Shown: positions 1-8,957 of the stretch, piece after piece
How the letters are laid out: every line of letters starts with the position of its first letter
Position numbering within the stretch: the first letter of the stretch is position 1
Assembly: GCF_003572205.1 (NCBI RefSeq)
Contig: NZ_QXNY01000006.1
Span: 372,001-436,000 of the forward strand
Direction of reading: 5' to 3'
Source of the DNA: Algihabitans albus
GTDB taxonomy: Bacteria; Pseudomonadota; Alphaproteobacteria; Kiloniellales; DSM-21159
DNA: 64,000 nt
Program-made: the position numbers and the translations under genes
The notes under the pieces: generated by a model
The model's input: only the letters and a program-made list of their open reading frames with translations
Told to the model about the DNA's origin: nothing
Database searches by the model: none

Positions 1-405
1 GTCGTCAATGCTACCGGTTGGACCCAGATCGGACTGAAGGATCTGAACTGGGACCGCTTTCTCAACTACCGCATCGAGCCCTCCTTCTTCTCCACCGACA
101 TGGGCGCGATCGTGAACCTGGATAGCTGGAACGCGCTGAGCCCCGAGGCTCAGCAGATCCTGCAGGAGGTCGCCATCGAGCACGAGCGGAGCAGCGCTGA
201 AGGTTTCGCCGAGGTGGCGCAGGAGCAGCAGGCCGAACTGGAGGCCGACGGCATGACGGTGGTGACGCTCGAGGGTGCGGCGGCCGACGCCTTCTCGGAG
301 GCTGCCCGTGAGGCGACCTGGAATCGCATGCGCACGCAGATGGAGCGCCATCCGTCAGGGCTGGAGCACTATGACGCGCTGATCGAGGCGTTCAACGATC
401 TCTAA
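1..405 (+). CDS. TRAP transporter substrate-binding protein DctP, C-terminal part
   Basis: The frame is open from base 1, so only the last 134 residues are present and the start lies outside the window. The visible part has the features of the C-terminal lobe of a DctP periplasmic binding protein: a strand-rich segment ending in FFSTDMGAIVN, then the usual 'W..L.PE.Q..L' helix followed by long acidic helices. In the family this protein binds an organic acid in the periplasm and hands it to the DctQM permease. dctQ and dctM follow directly (system A). A strong hairpin lies between this stop codon and dctQ. The substrate cannot be told, because the ligand-binding Arg region is outside the window. 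Confidence 0.88.
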   Translation, partial: VVNATGWTQIGLKDLNWDRFLNYRIEPSFFSTDMGAIVNLDSWNALSPEAQQILQEVAIEHERSSAEGFAEVAQEQQAELEADGMTVVTLEGAAADAFSEAAREATWNRMRTQMERHPSGLEHYDALIEAFNDL

Positions 406-407
406 GG

Positions 408-454
408 CTGAGTGGGGGTTGCCTCGTGAGGCAGCCCCCACTCAGTTTTCTGAG
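408..454 (+). terminator. Intergenic hairpin pair between dctP and dctQ (system A)
   Basis: An 18-base arm at 408-425 pairs with 428-445 across a two-base loop. The only non-Watson-Crick position is a G-U pair. TTTT follows at 446-449. The end of the right arm (CTCAG, 441-445) can instead pair with CTGAG at 450-454 across TTTT, so two mutually exclusive stems exist. The layout suggests a partial terminator or mRNA-end stabiliser that gives more binding protein than permease; this role is inferred. Confidence 0.75.
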
Positions 455-477
455 TTTAGGTTGGGGATGCCCGCCGG

Positions 478-996
478 GTGGATGACGGCATGAGATACGC
501 GCTGCGTCTCTATTCCTACGTCTTGAACGGAATGGCCCTGATCGCCGGCGTGCTGCTGGTCTGGCTCATGGTCGCCATCGTCGTCTCGGTGGTAATCCGT
601 AATCTCGGCCTGCAGCCGTCCGCCTGGTTTTTTCTCTCCACCGAGTATTCCCTTTTCTACCTGACCCTTCTGGGTGCGCCCTGGCTGGTCCGGCAGAAGG
701 GGCATGTCCATATCGAGCTTTTGACCTCGGTGCTTCCCCCTGTGGCGCTGACCGTTCTCAGCCGGCTGGTCGCCTTGCTCTGTGTCGCGGTCTGCGGGGT
801 GCTGGCCTGGAAAGGCCTGGACCTCGTCACGATGAACATCGCGCGGAACGACTTCGACGTGCGCGCCTTCTTCGTTCCCAAGTGGATTCTCACCATTGCC
901 TTCCCGATCAGCTTCGGCCTCATGGCCGTCGAGTTCTCGCGGTTCGTTTTCGGCCCGGAGATCCTGCATAGCGGCGAAGCGGGACTTAAAGAGTGA
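478..996 (+). CDS. TRAP transporter small permease, DctQ family
   Basis: This 172-residue integral membrane protein has about four predicted transmembrane segments (roughly residues 14-38, 55-75, 92-115 and 135-158) and the DctQ hallmark in which a membrane helix is followed by a short 'GHVHIELL' turn near residue 78. DctQ joins the large subunit DctM in the inner membrane. The start is uncertain: GTG at 478 fits the frame, and ATG at 490 is the other candidate. The stop overlaps the dctM start (TGATG), so the two are translationally coupled. It forms system A with the truncated dctP before it. Confidence 0.9.
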   Translation: MDDGMRYALRLYSYVLNGMALIAGVLLVWLMVAIVVSVVIRNLGLQPSAWFFLSTEYSLFYLTLLGAPWLVRQKGHVHIELLTSVLPPVALTVLSRLVALLCVAVCGVLAWKGLDLVTMNIARNDFDVRAFFVPKWILTIAFPISFGLMAVEFSRFVFGPEILHSGEAGLKE

Positions 997-2309
997 TGGA
1001 GTGGTACGTCGCCCTGGGCTTCCTGCTCGGCCTGGTTATCGTCTTCATGGCGGTGGGAACCCCGATCGCGCTGGCCTTCCTGGCCGCGAATGTCATCGGA
1101 GCCTGGTACTTCATGGGCGGCGAGGCCGGCGTCGTGCAGATGCTCGACAACGGCTTCGGCGCTCTCTCGAGCTTCAATCTCGTGCCGATTCCGCTGTTTC
1201 TGCTGATGGGGGAACTGTTTTTCCGCACCGGTCTCGGGCTGCGCATGTTCAACGCGGTCGACCGTCTGATCGGACGGGTGCCGGGCCGGCTCTCCTACGT
1301 GACCGTGGCCGGCGGCACGGCCTTCTCGACCTTGAGCGGCTCGTCGATGGGATCGACCGCGCTGATGGGGTCGCTCCTGGTGCCGGAGATGGAGCGCCGG
1401 GGTTACAAGAAGCATATGTCCATCGGCCCCATTCTCGGCACCGGCGGACTGGCGATCATCATTCCGCCCTCCGCCCTGGCCGTGCTGCTGGCCACCCTGG
1501 CCAAGATCGACATCGGCGCGCTGCTGATCGCGGGAATCCTGCCGGGGCTGCTGCTGGCGGCCTTCTACATGGTCACGATCTGGATTCAGACGCGGCTCGA
1601 CCCCTCGGCCGCGCCGGCCTACGCGCTGGAGACGATCTCGACGCGGGAGAAGCTGGTCCTCTTCTTCCGGGACATCCTTCCGATGATCAGCGTCATGATC
1701 GTCATCATCACCTTGATGCTGGTCGGTTTCGCCACGCCGTCGGAATCCGCGGCCTTCGGCGCGCTGGGCGTCATCCTGCTGGCCTTCGCCTTCCGCTGCA
1801 TGACCTGGGAGGCGCTTAAGGTCTCCGTGATCGGCGCCCTGAAGGTCACCTTGATGGCCTATCTGATCGTCTTCGGCTCCGCCACCTTCAGCCAGCTGCT
1901 CGCCTTCTCCGGCGCGTCGGGCGGTCTGATCCAGTGGGGCATCGGTTTCGACCTTTCGCCGCTGCTCATGTTGCTGGCGATGTTCGCCGTGCTCCTGGTG
2001 CTCGGCACCTTCATGGAGCAGATCTCGATCATGATGCTGACGGTGCCCTTCTTTTTCCCCCTGGCCCAGGCGCTGGGGTTCGATGTCATCTGGTTCGGCA
2101 TCATCGTGCTGCTGGCGCTGGAGATCAGCTTCTCCACGCCGCCCTTCGGCCTGCTGCTCTTCGTGATGAAGGGCGTGGCGCCGAGCGGAACCTCGATGGC
2201 GACGATCTACAAGGCGGCGATCCCCTACATTCTCTGCTCCATGTTCTTGGTGGCGCTGCTGACGGCCTTCCCGGCCATTGCAACCTGGCTGCCGGGAATG
2301 CTGCTTTAG
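996..2309 (+). CDS. TRAP transporter large permease, DctM family
   Basis: This 437-residue, very hydrophobic protein has the family-typical length and about twelve membrane segments. Visible DctM motifs include the glycine-rich GTGGLAIIIPPSALAVLL region near residues 145-165, the 'ATPSESAAFGA' segment near 245 and the 'STPPFGLLLF' segment near 385. It forms the ion-coupled translocation channel for the ligand delivered by DctP. ATG at 996 overlaps the last base of the dctQ stop; an in-frame GTG three bases earlier is less likely. It is the last permease gene of system A, and a VOC gene follows 86 bases later. Confidence 0.93.
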   Translation: MEWYVALGFLLGLVIVFMAVGTPIALAFLAANVIGAWYFMGGEAGVVQMLDNGFGALSSFNLVPIPLFLLMGELFFRTGLGLRMFNAVDRLIGRVPGRLSYVTVAGGTAFSTLSGSSMGSTALMGSLLVPEMERRGYKKHMSIGPILGTGGLAIIIPPSALAVLLATLAKIDIGALLIAGILPGLLLAAFYMVTIWIQTRLDPSAAPAYALETISTREKLVLFFRDILPMISVMIVIITLMLVGFATPSESAAFGALGVILLAFAFRCMTWEALKVSVIGALKVTLMAYLIVFGSATFSQLLAFSGASGGLIQWGIGFDLSPLLMLLAMFAVLLVLGTFMEQISIMMLTVPFFFPLAQALGFDVIWFGIIVLLALEISFSTPPFGLLLFVMKGVAPSGTSMATIYKAAIPYILCSMFLVALLTAFPAIATWLPGMLL

Positions 2310-2395
2310 GGGCGCTTGGCGGCTAAACTGTTTTCCGTCCCGCGCCCGCGTCTTCGCGCGAAACGGCGCTTTCCCAACATCCTAGGCGAGGAATT

Positions 2396-3319
2396 GTGAC
2401 CAGACAGCTTCCGCAGAAGGGCGAGATTTTTCTCGATCATGTGGCGCATTTCGTGCCGGACCTCGCGCGTGCCTCGACTTTCTTCGAGCGGATCGGCTTC
2501 CGGCTGACGCCCTTCACCGAGCAGCGCAACCGTACGCCCGAGGGGCTGGTCTCCGCCGGCATGGCCAATCGCTGCGCCATGCTGCGCGAAGGCTACCTGG
2601 AACTCCTGACCGCCGTCGGCGACACCGAGTTGGCGGGGCAGTTTCACGCCGCGACGGATCGCTACGTGGGGCTGCATCTCATCGCCTTCAGCTTGGCCGA
2701 TCCGCAGGCGGCCCATGCGACCCTGGTCACCGAAGGTTTCAAGCCAAGGGCGCCGGTGACCCTGACCCGCCCGGTCGAGGATCCGCAGGGCGAGACCCGG
2801 GAGGCGCGCTTCACCGTTCTGCGCGTCCCGCCCGAGGCGATGCCGGAGGGGCGCGTCCAGGTGCTGCAGCACCATACCGAGGAGCTGGTCTGGCAGGAGC
2901 GGCGCTTGACCCACGACAACGGCGTGGTCTCGCTGAAGGGGGTGCTGCTCGTCGTCGCCGATCCGGAGGAGACGGCGCGGCGCTTCGGCCGCTTCGTCGG
3001 GCGGGCGCCCCGGCGCCGGGATGCGCGCTGGCTGCTGGATCTGGATCGCGGCGCCTGCGTCTTCGTCGCTCCGGAGGATTTGGACAGCGTTGCGCCGGGA
3101 GTCGGCGTGGCACCTTCCGCCGCGCGGCCGTCCCCGCCGGTCATCGTCGCGACGGCCCTCGGCAGTTCTGACACGGAGCTGACCCGAGATCGTTTCCAGG
3201 CCGGTGGATTGGAGGCGACGATGCCGGCACCGGGCGAGGCCCTCTATCGCTTCCCGCCCGAACTCGGCGGGTCGGCCAGCGTCGTTCCGCTGGAGGCCTC
3301 GGTTTCCTGGCTGTCTTGA
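2396..3319 (+). CDS. VOC-superfamily (glyoxalase-like) protein
   Basis: The 307-residue protein opens with a vicinal-oxygen-chelate start: 'LDHVAHFVPDLARASTFFERIGF', with the first metal-ligand-type His at about residue 17. A second half with the same fold begins near residue 180. VOC proteins bind a divalent metal and act on small molecules as lyases, isomerases, epimerases or dioxygenases. The start is a GTG preceded by GAGG at 2388-2391. Its position after system A suggests it acts on the imported compound, but no reaction can be named. Its last 76 bases overlap, in convergent orientation, the end of the permease gene of system B. Confidence 0.72.
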   Translation: MTRQLPQKGEIFLDHVAHFVPDLARASTFFERIGFRLTPFTEQRNRTPEGLVSAGMANRCAMLREGYLELLTAVGDTELAGQFHAATDRYVGLHLIAFSLADPQAAHATLVTEGFKPRAPVTLTRPVEDPQGETREARFTVLRVPPEAMPEGRVQVLQHHTEELVWQERRLTHDNGVVSLKGVLLVVADPEETARRFGRFVGRAPRRRDARWLLDLDRGACVFVAPEDLDSVAPGVGVAPSAARPSPPVIVATALGSSDTELTRDRFQAGGLEATMPAPGEALYRFPPELGGSASVVPLEASVSWLS

Positions 3320-5286
3320 GCGCGCTGCCGGGTCGTCCATTGCCAGCCGAGCAGTCCGCCGAGGATGGCGATGCCGACCAGGGACGCCCAGAGGTTGGGG
3401 TGCAGGAGGCCAAGGATCGCGGGCAGTAGGCTGATCCGTTGCGGCCAGGTCAGAGGGCGGAGCAGGAAGCCCTCCAGCAGCACGTTGAGCGACACCACGC
3501 CGAGCAGCGCCATGACGGCGATCAGCGCCGTGTAACCCAGGTGGGCGTCGATCCCCAGCAGTTCGGGATGGATGACGAAGATGAAGGGCAGGATGAAGCC
3601 CGGCAGACCCAGCCGCACGGCGATGAAGCTGGTGCGCAGGAAGTCGCCGTTGGCGATCTTGGCGGCCACCAGGCAGGAGACGGCGACCGGTGGGGTGATT
3701 GCCGAGACGTTGGCGAAGAAGAAGACGAAGAAGTGGGCGGCCAGCAGCGGCACGCCGAGGCTGACGAGGGCCGGTGCGCCCATCAGCGCGACCAGGATGT
3801 AGGAGGCCGAGGTCGGCAGTCCGAGGCCGAAGGCCAGGCAGGCCAAGGCGGCGACGACCAGCAGCAGCCAGAGATCTCCGCCGGCCAGCTCCAGCATCGC
3901 GAAAGACAGTTTCTGGGCGAAGCCGGTCACCGACAGGATGTCGACCAGGACGCCGATCACCGCGACCACCACCGCGATCTGAGCGCCCCGCAGAGCCCCG
4001 ATATAGGCGGTGCGTCCCAGCAATCTCGCGATCTGGGCCAGGATGCTGCCCAGCCCGGACAAGGAGAAGACCAGGCCGCGCCAGGACAGGACGAGTTCGC
4101 GCAGGATGTAGAGGCCGATCAGCAGCGCAGTCGCCTGAATCGACGCGCGTCCCGCCAGGTTGGTCTCGATCAGCGTCCAGACCAGATAGGTCACCGCGAT
4201 GAAGAAGTGAAAGTTATGGAGGCAGCTGCGCCAGAAGCTCTCGTCGGAACCGAGGCTGTCGCGCAGGACGTCCTGGGCCGAAGCGTCCAGATCCTGCTGC
4301 ACGGCGCGCAGGTGCACCGCGAACATCAGATAGAGGTAGTAGATCAGCGCCGGGAAAGCGGCGGCGATGATCACCTCGCCGTAGGGGACGCCGGTCAGCC
4401 CGACGATCAGAAAGGCGGCCAGTCCCATCACGGGTGGCGTGATCTGTCCCCCGGTCGAGGCGACGGCTTCGACCGCGCCGGAGAAGGCCGGCTTGAAGCC
4501 GACCCGGTTCATCAGGGGGATCGTGAGGGCGCCGGTCGAGGCGACGTTGGCCACGCTCGAGCCGGAGACCATGCCCATCATACCGCTGGACAGGATCGCG
4601 ACCTGAGCGGGTCCCGCCCGCGTGCGTCCGCCGATCCGGTAGGCCGCGCCCATGATGAAGTCGACGCAGCCGGTCACCTGCAGGGCCGCGGCCAGCAGCA
4701 TGAAGGGGAAGATCGTGCCGGCGGACAGCTCCGCCAATCCGCCCAGCAGGCCGCTGAAATAGGGAATCGAGGTGTAGCCGATCAGCCGCTTCAGCGAGAG
4801 ACCGCCGTGATAGAGCAAGCCCTCAGGCATGGCCTGGCCGAAGTAGCCGTAGAGCAGTCCGACGATGGCGATCAGGCTGACGGTCCAGCCCCACTCGCGC
4901 AGGGACGCATAGAGACAGAGAACCAGCAGGACCGTGGCGACGGCGAGATCCGTGGCGTTCGGCAGGAAGGAACGCTGCGAGGTCAGCGCGCCAAGCTCGA
5001 CGAAGACGTACCAGACGGTGCCCGCCGCGAGCAGCGCCAGCACCAGGTGGGCCGCGCGGCCCGCCGACTTCGGCGCGCGCGCCGCCAGGGACAGGAAGAT
5101 CAACGCCGCCGCGCCGCCGACATGCATGATCTTGAACTGGCCCGAAGGCAGCACGAACCAGATGATCTGAGCGGCGTGAGCGAGGACGTAGACGATGCCG
5201 ACGATGCCCAGCAGGGCGATCAGGCGGCGGTCGCCGTCCTCGTCGGTCAACGCGCCGGCCAGCTTGGCGGTGAGAGTCCGAATCAT
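3244..5286 (-). CDS. Fused TRAP transporter permease (DctQ-DctM fusion, TAXI type)
   Basis: This 680-residue membrane protein joins a four-helix DctQ-like N-terminal part (about residues 25-190) to a twelve-helix DctM-like domain (about 200-620). Such fusions accompany TAXI binding proteins. The DctM glycine-rich loops are clear (GMVSGSSVANVASTGALTIP near 245; GGQITPPVMGLAAFLI near 285; a 'GLPTSASYILV' segment near 490). The TAXI binding-protein gene lies 85 bases upstream on the same strand, with a strong hairpin between them. The C-terminal tail overlaps the convergent VOC gene. Substrate unknown; the neighbouring ThDP enzyme hints at a 2-oxo acid. Confidence 0.92.
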   Translation of the reverse strand: MIRTLTAKLAGALTDEDGDRRLIALLGIVGIVYVLAHAAQIIWFVLPSGQFKIMHVGGAAALIFLSLAARAPKSAGRAAHLVLALLAAGTVWYVFVELGALTSQRSFLPNATDLAVATVLLVLCLYASLREWGWTVSLIAIVGLLYGYFGQAMPEGLLYHGGLSLKRLIGYTSIPYFSGLLGGLAELSAGTIFPFMLLAAALQVTGCVDFIMGAAYRIGGRTRAGPAQVAILSSGMMGMVSGSSVANVASTGALTIPLMNRVGFKPAFSGAVEAVASTGGQITPPVMGLAAFLIVGLTGVPYGEVIIAAAFPALIYYLYLMFAVHLRAVQQDLDASAQDVLRDSLGSDESFWRSCLHNFHFFIAVTYLVWTLIETNLAGRASIQATALLIGLYILRELVLSWRGLVFSLSGLGSILAQIARLLGRTAYIGALRGAQIAVVVAVIGVLVDILSVTGFAQKLSFAMLELAGGDLWLLLVVAALACLAFGLGLPTSASYILVALMGAPALVSLGVPLLAAHFFVFFFANVSAITPPVAVSCLVAAKIANGDFLRTSFIAVRLGLPGFILPFIFVIHPELLGIDAHLGYTALIAVMALLGVVSLNVLLEGFLLRPLTWPQRISLLPAILGLLHPNLWASLVGIAILGGLLGWQWTTRQRAQDSQETEASSGTTLADPPSSGGKR

Positions 5287-5314
5287 AAGGGTTGCCGGAC
5301 GCGCGGAGACGCGA

Positions 5315-5349
5315 CGCGGCGGACCGGGCTTACCTGCCGGTCCGCCGCG
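5315..5349 (-). repeat. Perfect 13-bp inverted repeat between TAXI binding protein and permease genes
   Basis: The arm at 5315-5327 pairs perfectly with 5337-5349 around a nine-base loop. It lies in the 85-base gap after the binding-protein gene and before the permease gene. No T run follows, so an mRNA-stabilising or attenuating role is more likely than full termination. Comparable hairpins stand at the same junction in systems A, C and D. Confidence 0.72.
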
Positions 5350-5371
5350 CCGGTCCGATGGACCGTCCGGT

Positions 5372-6403
5372 TCAGGAGGCTTCGATCAGGTCGTCGCGCC
5401 ACGCGCCACGCTCCTTCAGGTAGCGCGCCGCGCCCTTGTGCACCGGAAAGCCCGCGACCAGGAAGTCGGTCCCGAAGGGCAGCCCGATGTCCTGGAACTG
5501 CACGCCCAGACCTTTCACGTCCTCCTCGTTCTCGAAGATCGCCTTCATGACCTGGTAGGCCACGTCGGGCTCGACCTCGGGCGAGGCCGCGAGAACGCCG
5601 GAGAAGGAGGCCGCCGCCGTCGTGCTGTCGATGCCGGGCACCACGCCGCCGGGAATCTCGCCGCGCGCCACGCCGGGGTTCATCTCCCTGGCACGCTCCA
5701 GAATCTCGTCGGAGACGGGCAGCGCGCGCACCGGGACGGTCGCGCTCAGTTCGGAGAGGATCGGCGCCGGGCGGCCGTTGGTCAGCAGCGAGGGGATGCA
5801 GTCGACGGCTTCGCCGCGCAGCGCGTCGTAGGTCTCGCGCCAGGACCCGTAGGTCCATTCGACCTCGTCGTAGAGGCCGGCCGCCTCGAACAGCACCTGC
5901 CACATGGTGGCGGTGGAGCTGCCGGCGGGCGAGGGCATGCAGCGGCGTCCGCGCAGGTCGTCCAGGGTCTGGATATCGCTGTCCGCCCGGACCATCGGCG
6001 TGCAGTTGAACAGCGTGTAGGCGAACATCTGGTGCACCTCGATCGGCGCCGGATAGGGCGCCTGCCCCTCGGATGCCGGCTTCCAGTCGGTCGAGGTGGT
6101 CTGACCGAACTGAATGATGCCCTCGGCGAAGAGCTGCATGTTCTCGGTGCCGCCGCTGGTGGCCATCGAGGCGTTCTGCAGATCGCTGTGGCGGTTCACC
6201 GTGTTGGCGAGACCTTCCATGATGACGTAGCCGGTCGAACCGATGGAGGAGGAGCCCCATTGGAGGTTCTGTTGGGCAAGCGCGCTGCCGCCTCGAAAAG
6301 CGGTGGAGCCGACGCCTGCGGCGGCAAGGCCGAGCAGGCCGCCCCGCAGGACGGAGCGGCGGGTGAGTGCAGGCATGTGCAGACTGGTGTGATGTGTCGT
6401 CAT
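5372..6403 (-). CDS. TAXI-family TRAP transporter solute-binding protein
   Basis: This 343-residue periplasmic binding protein starts with a Tat-like signal (TRRSVLRGG, residues 14-22, then a hydrophobic run ending ALAQQ). The mature start 'LQWGSSSIGSTGY' and the later 'SGGTENMQLFAEGIIQFG' stretch are typical of the TAXI branch, which is unrelated to DctP in sequence. It captures a ligand for the fused permease encoded next. An alternative start is the Met at residue 9. It lies 85 bases downstream of the ThDP-enzyme gene in one minus-strand operon begun by a GntR regulator. Confidence 0.9.
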   Translation of the reverse strand: MTTHHTSLHMPALTRRSVLRGGLLGLAAAGVGSTAFRGGSALAQQNLQWGSSSIGSTGYVIMEGLANTVNRHSDLQNASMATSGGTENMQLFAEGIIQFGQTTSTDWKPASEGQAPYPAPIEVHQMFAYTLFNCTPMVRADSDIQTLDDLRGRRCMPSPAGSSTATMWQVLFEAAGLYDEVEWTYGSWRETYDALRGEAVDCIPSLLTNGRPAPILSELSATVPVRALPVSDEILERAREMNPGVARGEIPGGVVPGIDSTTAAASFSGVLAASPEVEPDVAYQVMKAIFENEEDVKGLGVQFQDIGLPFGTDFLVAGFPVHKGAARYLKERGAWRDDLIEAS

Positions 6404-6488
6404 GAGGTTTTCCCTTTGCCTCCCGGGTCTCGGCCGCGCGGTTTGGCGGCCCTCCTGTGGCCGCTGCCCTTGGGACAGCCGGCCCTCG

Positions 6489-8186
6489 TCAAGCGATCCA
6501 CTCCGTCACCGGAGCGGCCGCTTCGTGCAGCGGTTGCGATACGACGTCGACCAGCGAGGGTCCGCCGTGTTCGATGGCGGCGGCCAGGGCGCCGCGCAGC
6601 TCGGCCGGATCCTCCACACGCCAGGCCTTCAGCCCGAAGGCCTCGGCGACGCGGGCGTGGTCCGTCTGGCTGAAGTCGACCGAAAAGTAGCGTTGGCCGA
6701 AGCCGGAATGCTGACCGGCCTTGATCCAGCCGTAAACGCTGTTCGAGAAGACGACCAGCGTGATCGGGGCGCCGGTGCGCGCCAATGTCTCCATTTCGCC
6801 GGCATTGAAACCGAAGCTGCCGTCGCCCATGACGGCCACGCACTTGGCCGAGGGGCGCGCGTAGTAGGCACCGAGCACGCCGGGCAGGGAGTAGCCCAAT
6901 GCTCCATGGGCGCGGTTGCTGATCATCCGCGCGTCGGGATGTTTCAGTTCGAAGTAGGACGAAAAGTAGGGGCAGGGCGTGCCGGGGTCCGCGACCACGA
7001 TGGCGTCGTCCGGCAGCAGCTCCGAGAGTTCGCGCACGACCCGCTCGGGGCGGATCGGCCGGTCGAGCGAGTCGGCCAGGGCGTTGAAGCGCGCGAACTT
7101 GGCCGACTTGGCCTCGGCGACCGCGCTGCGCGCGCGCTCTGCCGGCCGCCGGGTCTCGCCCAGCTTGCCATCCACGGCTGCCAACAGCGCGGCGAGCGCT
7201 AGCTTGGCGTCGGCGGCCAGGCCGACTTCGGTGGGGTAGTTGGCGCCGATCACCGTCGGCTCGGCATCGATGTGGAGGATCCGCTGCTTGCCGGCGGCGG
7301 GATGCCGCCAGCGCTCCGTGGTGACCGAGCCGGCGCGGCAGCCGACCAGCAGCACGAGATCGGCCTCGTCCAGAACCGCCCGCGTTTCCTCCGCGCCGCC
7401 GTTCGAGCCGACCACGCCGAGCGCCAGGGGATGGTCGTCCAGGATCGCGCCCTGGCCGCTGATCGAGGTCGCCACGACCGCGCCCAGACGCTCGGCCAGG
7501 GCCGTCACTTCGGCGCGCGCACCGGCGATGACCGGTCCGCCGCCGCAGACGATCACCGGGCGCTCCGCCGAGGTCAGCGCCTCTGCGGCCGCCTCCACCT
7601 GGTCGGGGGCCGGGGCCGTGCGCAGCGCCGGGAAGCGGCCCTGCGAGGCGTCGCCCCAGATCTCCTCGGCATCGACCGGGTTCTTCTGCACGTCGAAAGG
7701 CAGACCCAGATGGACCGCGCCCGGGCGGCCGCTGCTCATCTGGCGGAAGGCGGCGCGCACGCTGCGCGGCAGGGCGTCGCTGCTTTCGATCACCTTGTTC
7801 CACTTGGTCAGCGGCCGGAACAGGGCTTCCTGATCGAGTTCGGTCAGCGCGAACTTGCCGTGCGAGCTCACGGCGATATCCGTGGTGATGGCCAGGACGG
7901 CGATGGAGGACTCGTTGGCCTCGACGACGCCGGGGAGAATGTAGGTGGCACCGCCGCCGCTGGGGCCTTCGCAGACGCCGACCTTGCCGGAGATGCGGGC
8001 ATAGACGTCGGCCATGTAGCCCGCCGATCGCTCGTCGCGCGTCAGGACGTGACGCATGCCGTGATCGAGGCGGTGGAGCGCGTCGTAGAACGGCAGGCTG
8101 GTGTCGCCGCATAGACCGAAGATCACTTCGACGCCGTGCAGGTCGAGCAGGCGAACGAGCGCTTCGGCTCCGGATAGCTGGTTCAT
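6489..8186 (-). CDS. Thiamine-diphosphate-dependent enzyme (acetolactate synthase / 2-oxo acid decarboxylase family)
   Basis: The 565-residue protein has the three-domain layout of the IlvB/benzoylformate decarboxylase family: an N-terminal pyrimidine-binding domain with the activating Glu in 'TRDERSAGYMADVYAR' (about residue 50), a central Rossmann-like domain (about 190-320) and a C-terminal ThDP domain with GDGSFGFNAGEME...N (about 430-460). It is expected to decarboxylate or ligate a 2-oxo acid in the cytoplasm. ATG at 8186 has GGAGG just upstream and overlaps the stop of the GntR gene (ATGA). Its co-transcription with a TAXI-TRAP system suggests the transporter supplies its substrate. 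The exact reaction is not resolvable here. Confidence 0.87.
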   Translation of the reverse strand: MNQLSGAEALVRLLDLHGVEVIFGLCGDTSLPFYDALHRLDHGMRHVLTRDERSAGYMADVYARISGKVGVCEGPSGGGATYILPGVVEANESSIAVLAITTDIAVSSHGKFALTELDQEALFRPLTKWNKVIESSDALPRSVRAAFRQMSSGRPGAVHLGLPFDVQKNPVDAEEIWGDASQGRFPALRTAPAPDQVEAAAEALTSAERPVIVCGGGPVIAGARAEVTALAERLGAVVATSISGQGAILDDHPLALGVVGSNGGAEETRAVLDEADLVLLVGCRAGSVTTERWRHPAAGKQRILHIDAEPTVIGANYPTEVGLAADAKLALAALLAAVDGKLGETRRPAERARSAVAEAKSAKFARFNALADSLDRPIRPERVVRELSELLPDDAIVVADPGTPCPYFSSYFELKHPDARMISNRAHGALGYSLPGVLGAYYARPSAKCVAVMGDGSFGFNAGEMETLARTGAPITLVVFSNSVYGWIKAGQHSGFGQRYFSVDFSQTDHARVAEAFGLKAWRVEDPAELRGALAAAIEHGGPSLVDVVSQPLHEAAAPVTEWIA

Positions 8187-8938
8187 TGGTCCTCCGGTGA
8201 AGGGGTGTAGGAGACTGGGCCGGCCGCCTGGGGACCTTCGCCCATGTAGAGGCGTGCGTAGCCCTCGCGAATACCGTCGATGATTTGATCCTGACGCCGG
8301 GCGACGTGTGCGTGCGCGATCTCGACCGCCGTCCCGGCGTCGCCTTTGCCGATGGCGGCGATCAGCGCCCGATGCTCCGCCTGGGTGTTGTCCCGCCGGC
8401 CCTGCATGTCGATCCAGCGGAAGAAGTGGATGCGGGCATTGATGCTGCGCAGCATGCGCAGCAGTTCCAGGTTGCCCGTGCAGTCGGCGATGCGCTCGTG
8501 GAAGCCTTCGTCCAGTTCCAGCAGGCGTTCCAGGGGTTCGCTCTCGTGGGCGCTGACGCTGCGGTCGAGATAGCCGTTCATCGTCGCGAGCCACTCCGGC
8601 GCGGCCCGTTCGCAAGCCAGCCGGACGATCGCCGTCTCCAGCGCCAGCCGGGCTTCGTAGAGGTCGCAGACTTCCTTCACGTCGAGCGGGCGGGCGAAGA
8701 AACCGCGGCCGCTGATCAGCTGCAGCAAGCCCTCGGAGACCAGCCGATGCATGGCTTCGCGCAAGGGGGTCCGGCTGATCTGCAGGTCCTTGGCCAGCAC
8801 GCCTTCGTTCAGGCGCTCGCCAGGCCGAAAGCGATAGTTGATCGCCATTTCCCGCAGGCGCTCGTAGGCCCGTTGCGAGAGGTGCGTCGGCACCTCCTGC
8901 GCGGTTCCTTGCGTCGCGGCCTGAGGGGTTTTGGGCAT
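8183..8938 (-). CDS. GntR-family regulator, FadR/FCD subfamily
   Basis: The 251-residue protein has a winged helix (about residues 20-90, with the 'SRTPLREAMHRLVSEGLL' recognition helix) and an all-helical FCD ligand-binding domain (about 95-225). FCD metal ligands can be recognised: Asp and Glu in 'VCDLYEARLALE', and later His residues. Such proteins repress catabolic operons until an organic acid binds. It is the first gene of the TAXI-TRAP/ThDP operon and is coupled to the next gene by a 4-base overlap. A perfect 16-bp palindrome 19 bases upstream of its start is the likely operator, so autoregulation of the operon is expected. Confidence 0.92.
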   Translation of the reverse strand: MPKTPQAATQGTAQEVPTHLSQRAYERLREMAINYRFRPGERLNEGVLAKDLQISRTPLREAMHRLVSEGLLQLISGRGFFARPLDVKEVCDLYEARLALETAIVRLACERAAPEWLATMNGYLDRSVSAHESEPLERLLELDEGFHERIADCTGNLELLRMLRSINARIHFFRWIDMQGRRDNTQAEHRALIAAIGKGDAGTAVEIAHAHVARRQDQIIDGIREGYARLYMGEGPQAAGPVSYTPSPEDQ

Positions 8939-8957
8939 TCCAGGGGTCCTGTGCGCA

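Noticed and set aside
3439-5550. A 703-codon open frame on the plus strand opposite the fused TRAP permease
   Set aside because: It is antisense to a clear membrane protein, with an Asp/Gln/Arg/Gly-rich translation and no domain; a codon-bias artefact of GC-rich DNA. The same applies to the other long frames opposite or inside clear genes, such as 6400-8112, 11205-12785, 45703-47766 and 49731-50684.
8187-8615. N-terminal extension of the ThDP enzyme back to 8615
   Set aside because: The extension lies inside the GntR gene in another frame. The ATG at 8186 has a strong GGAGG and begins the conserved domain.
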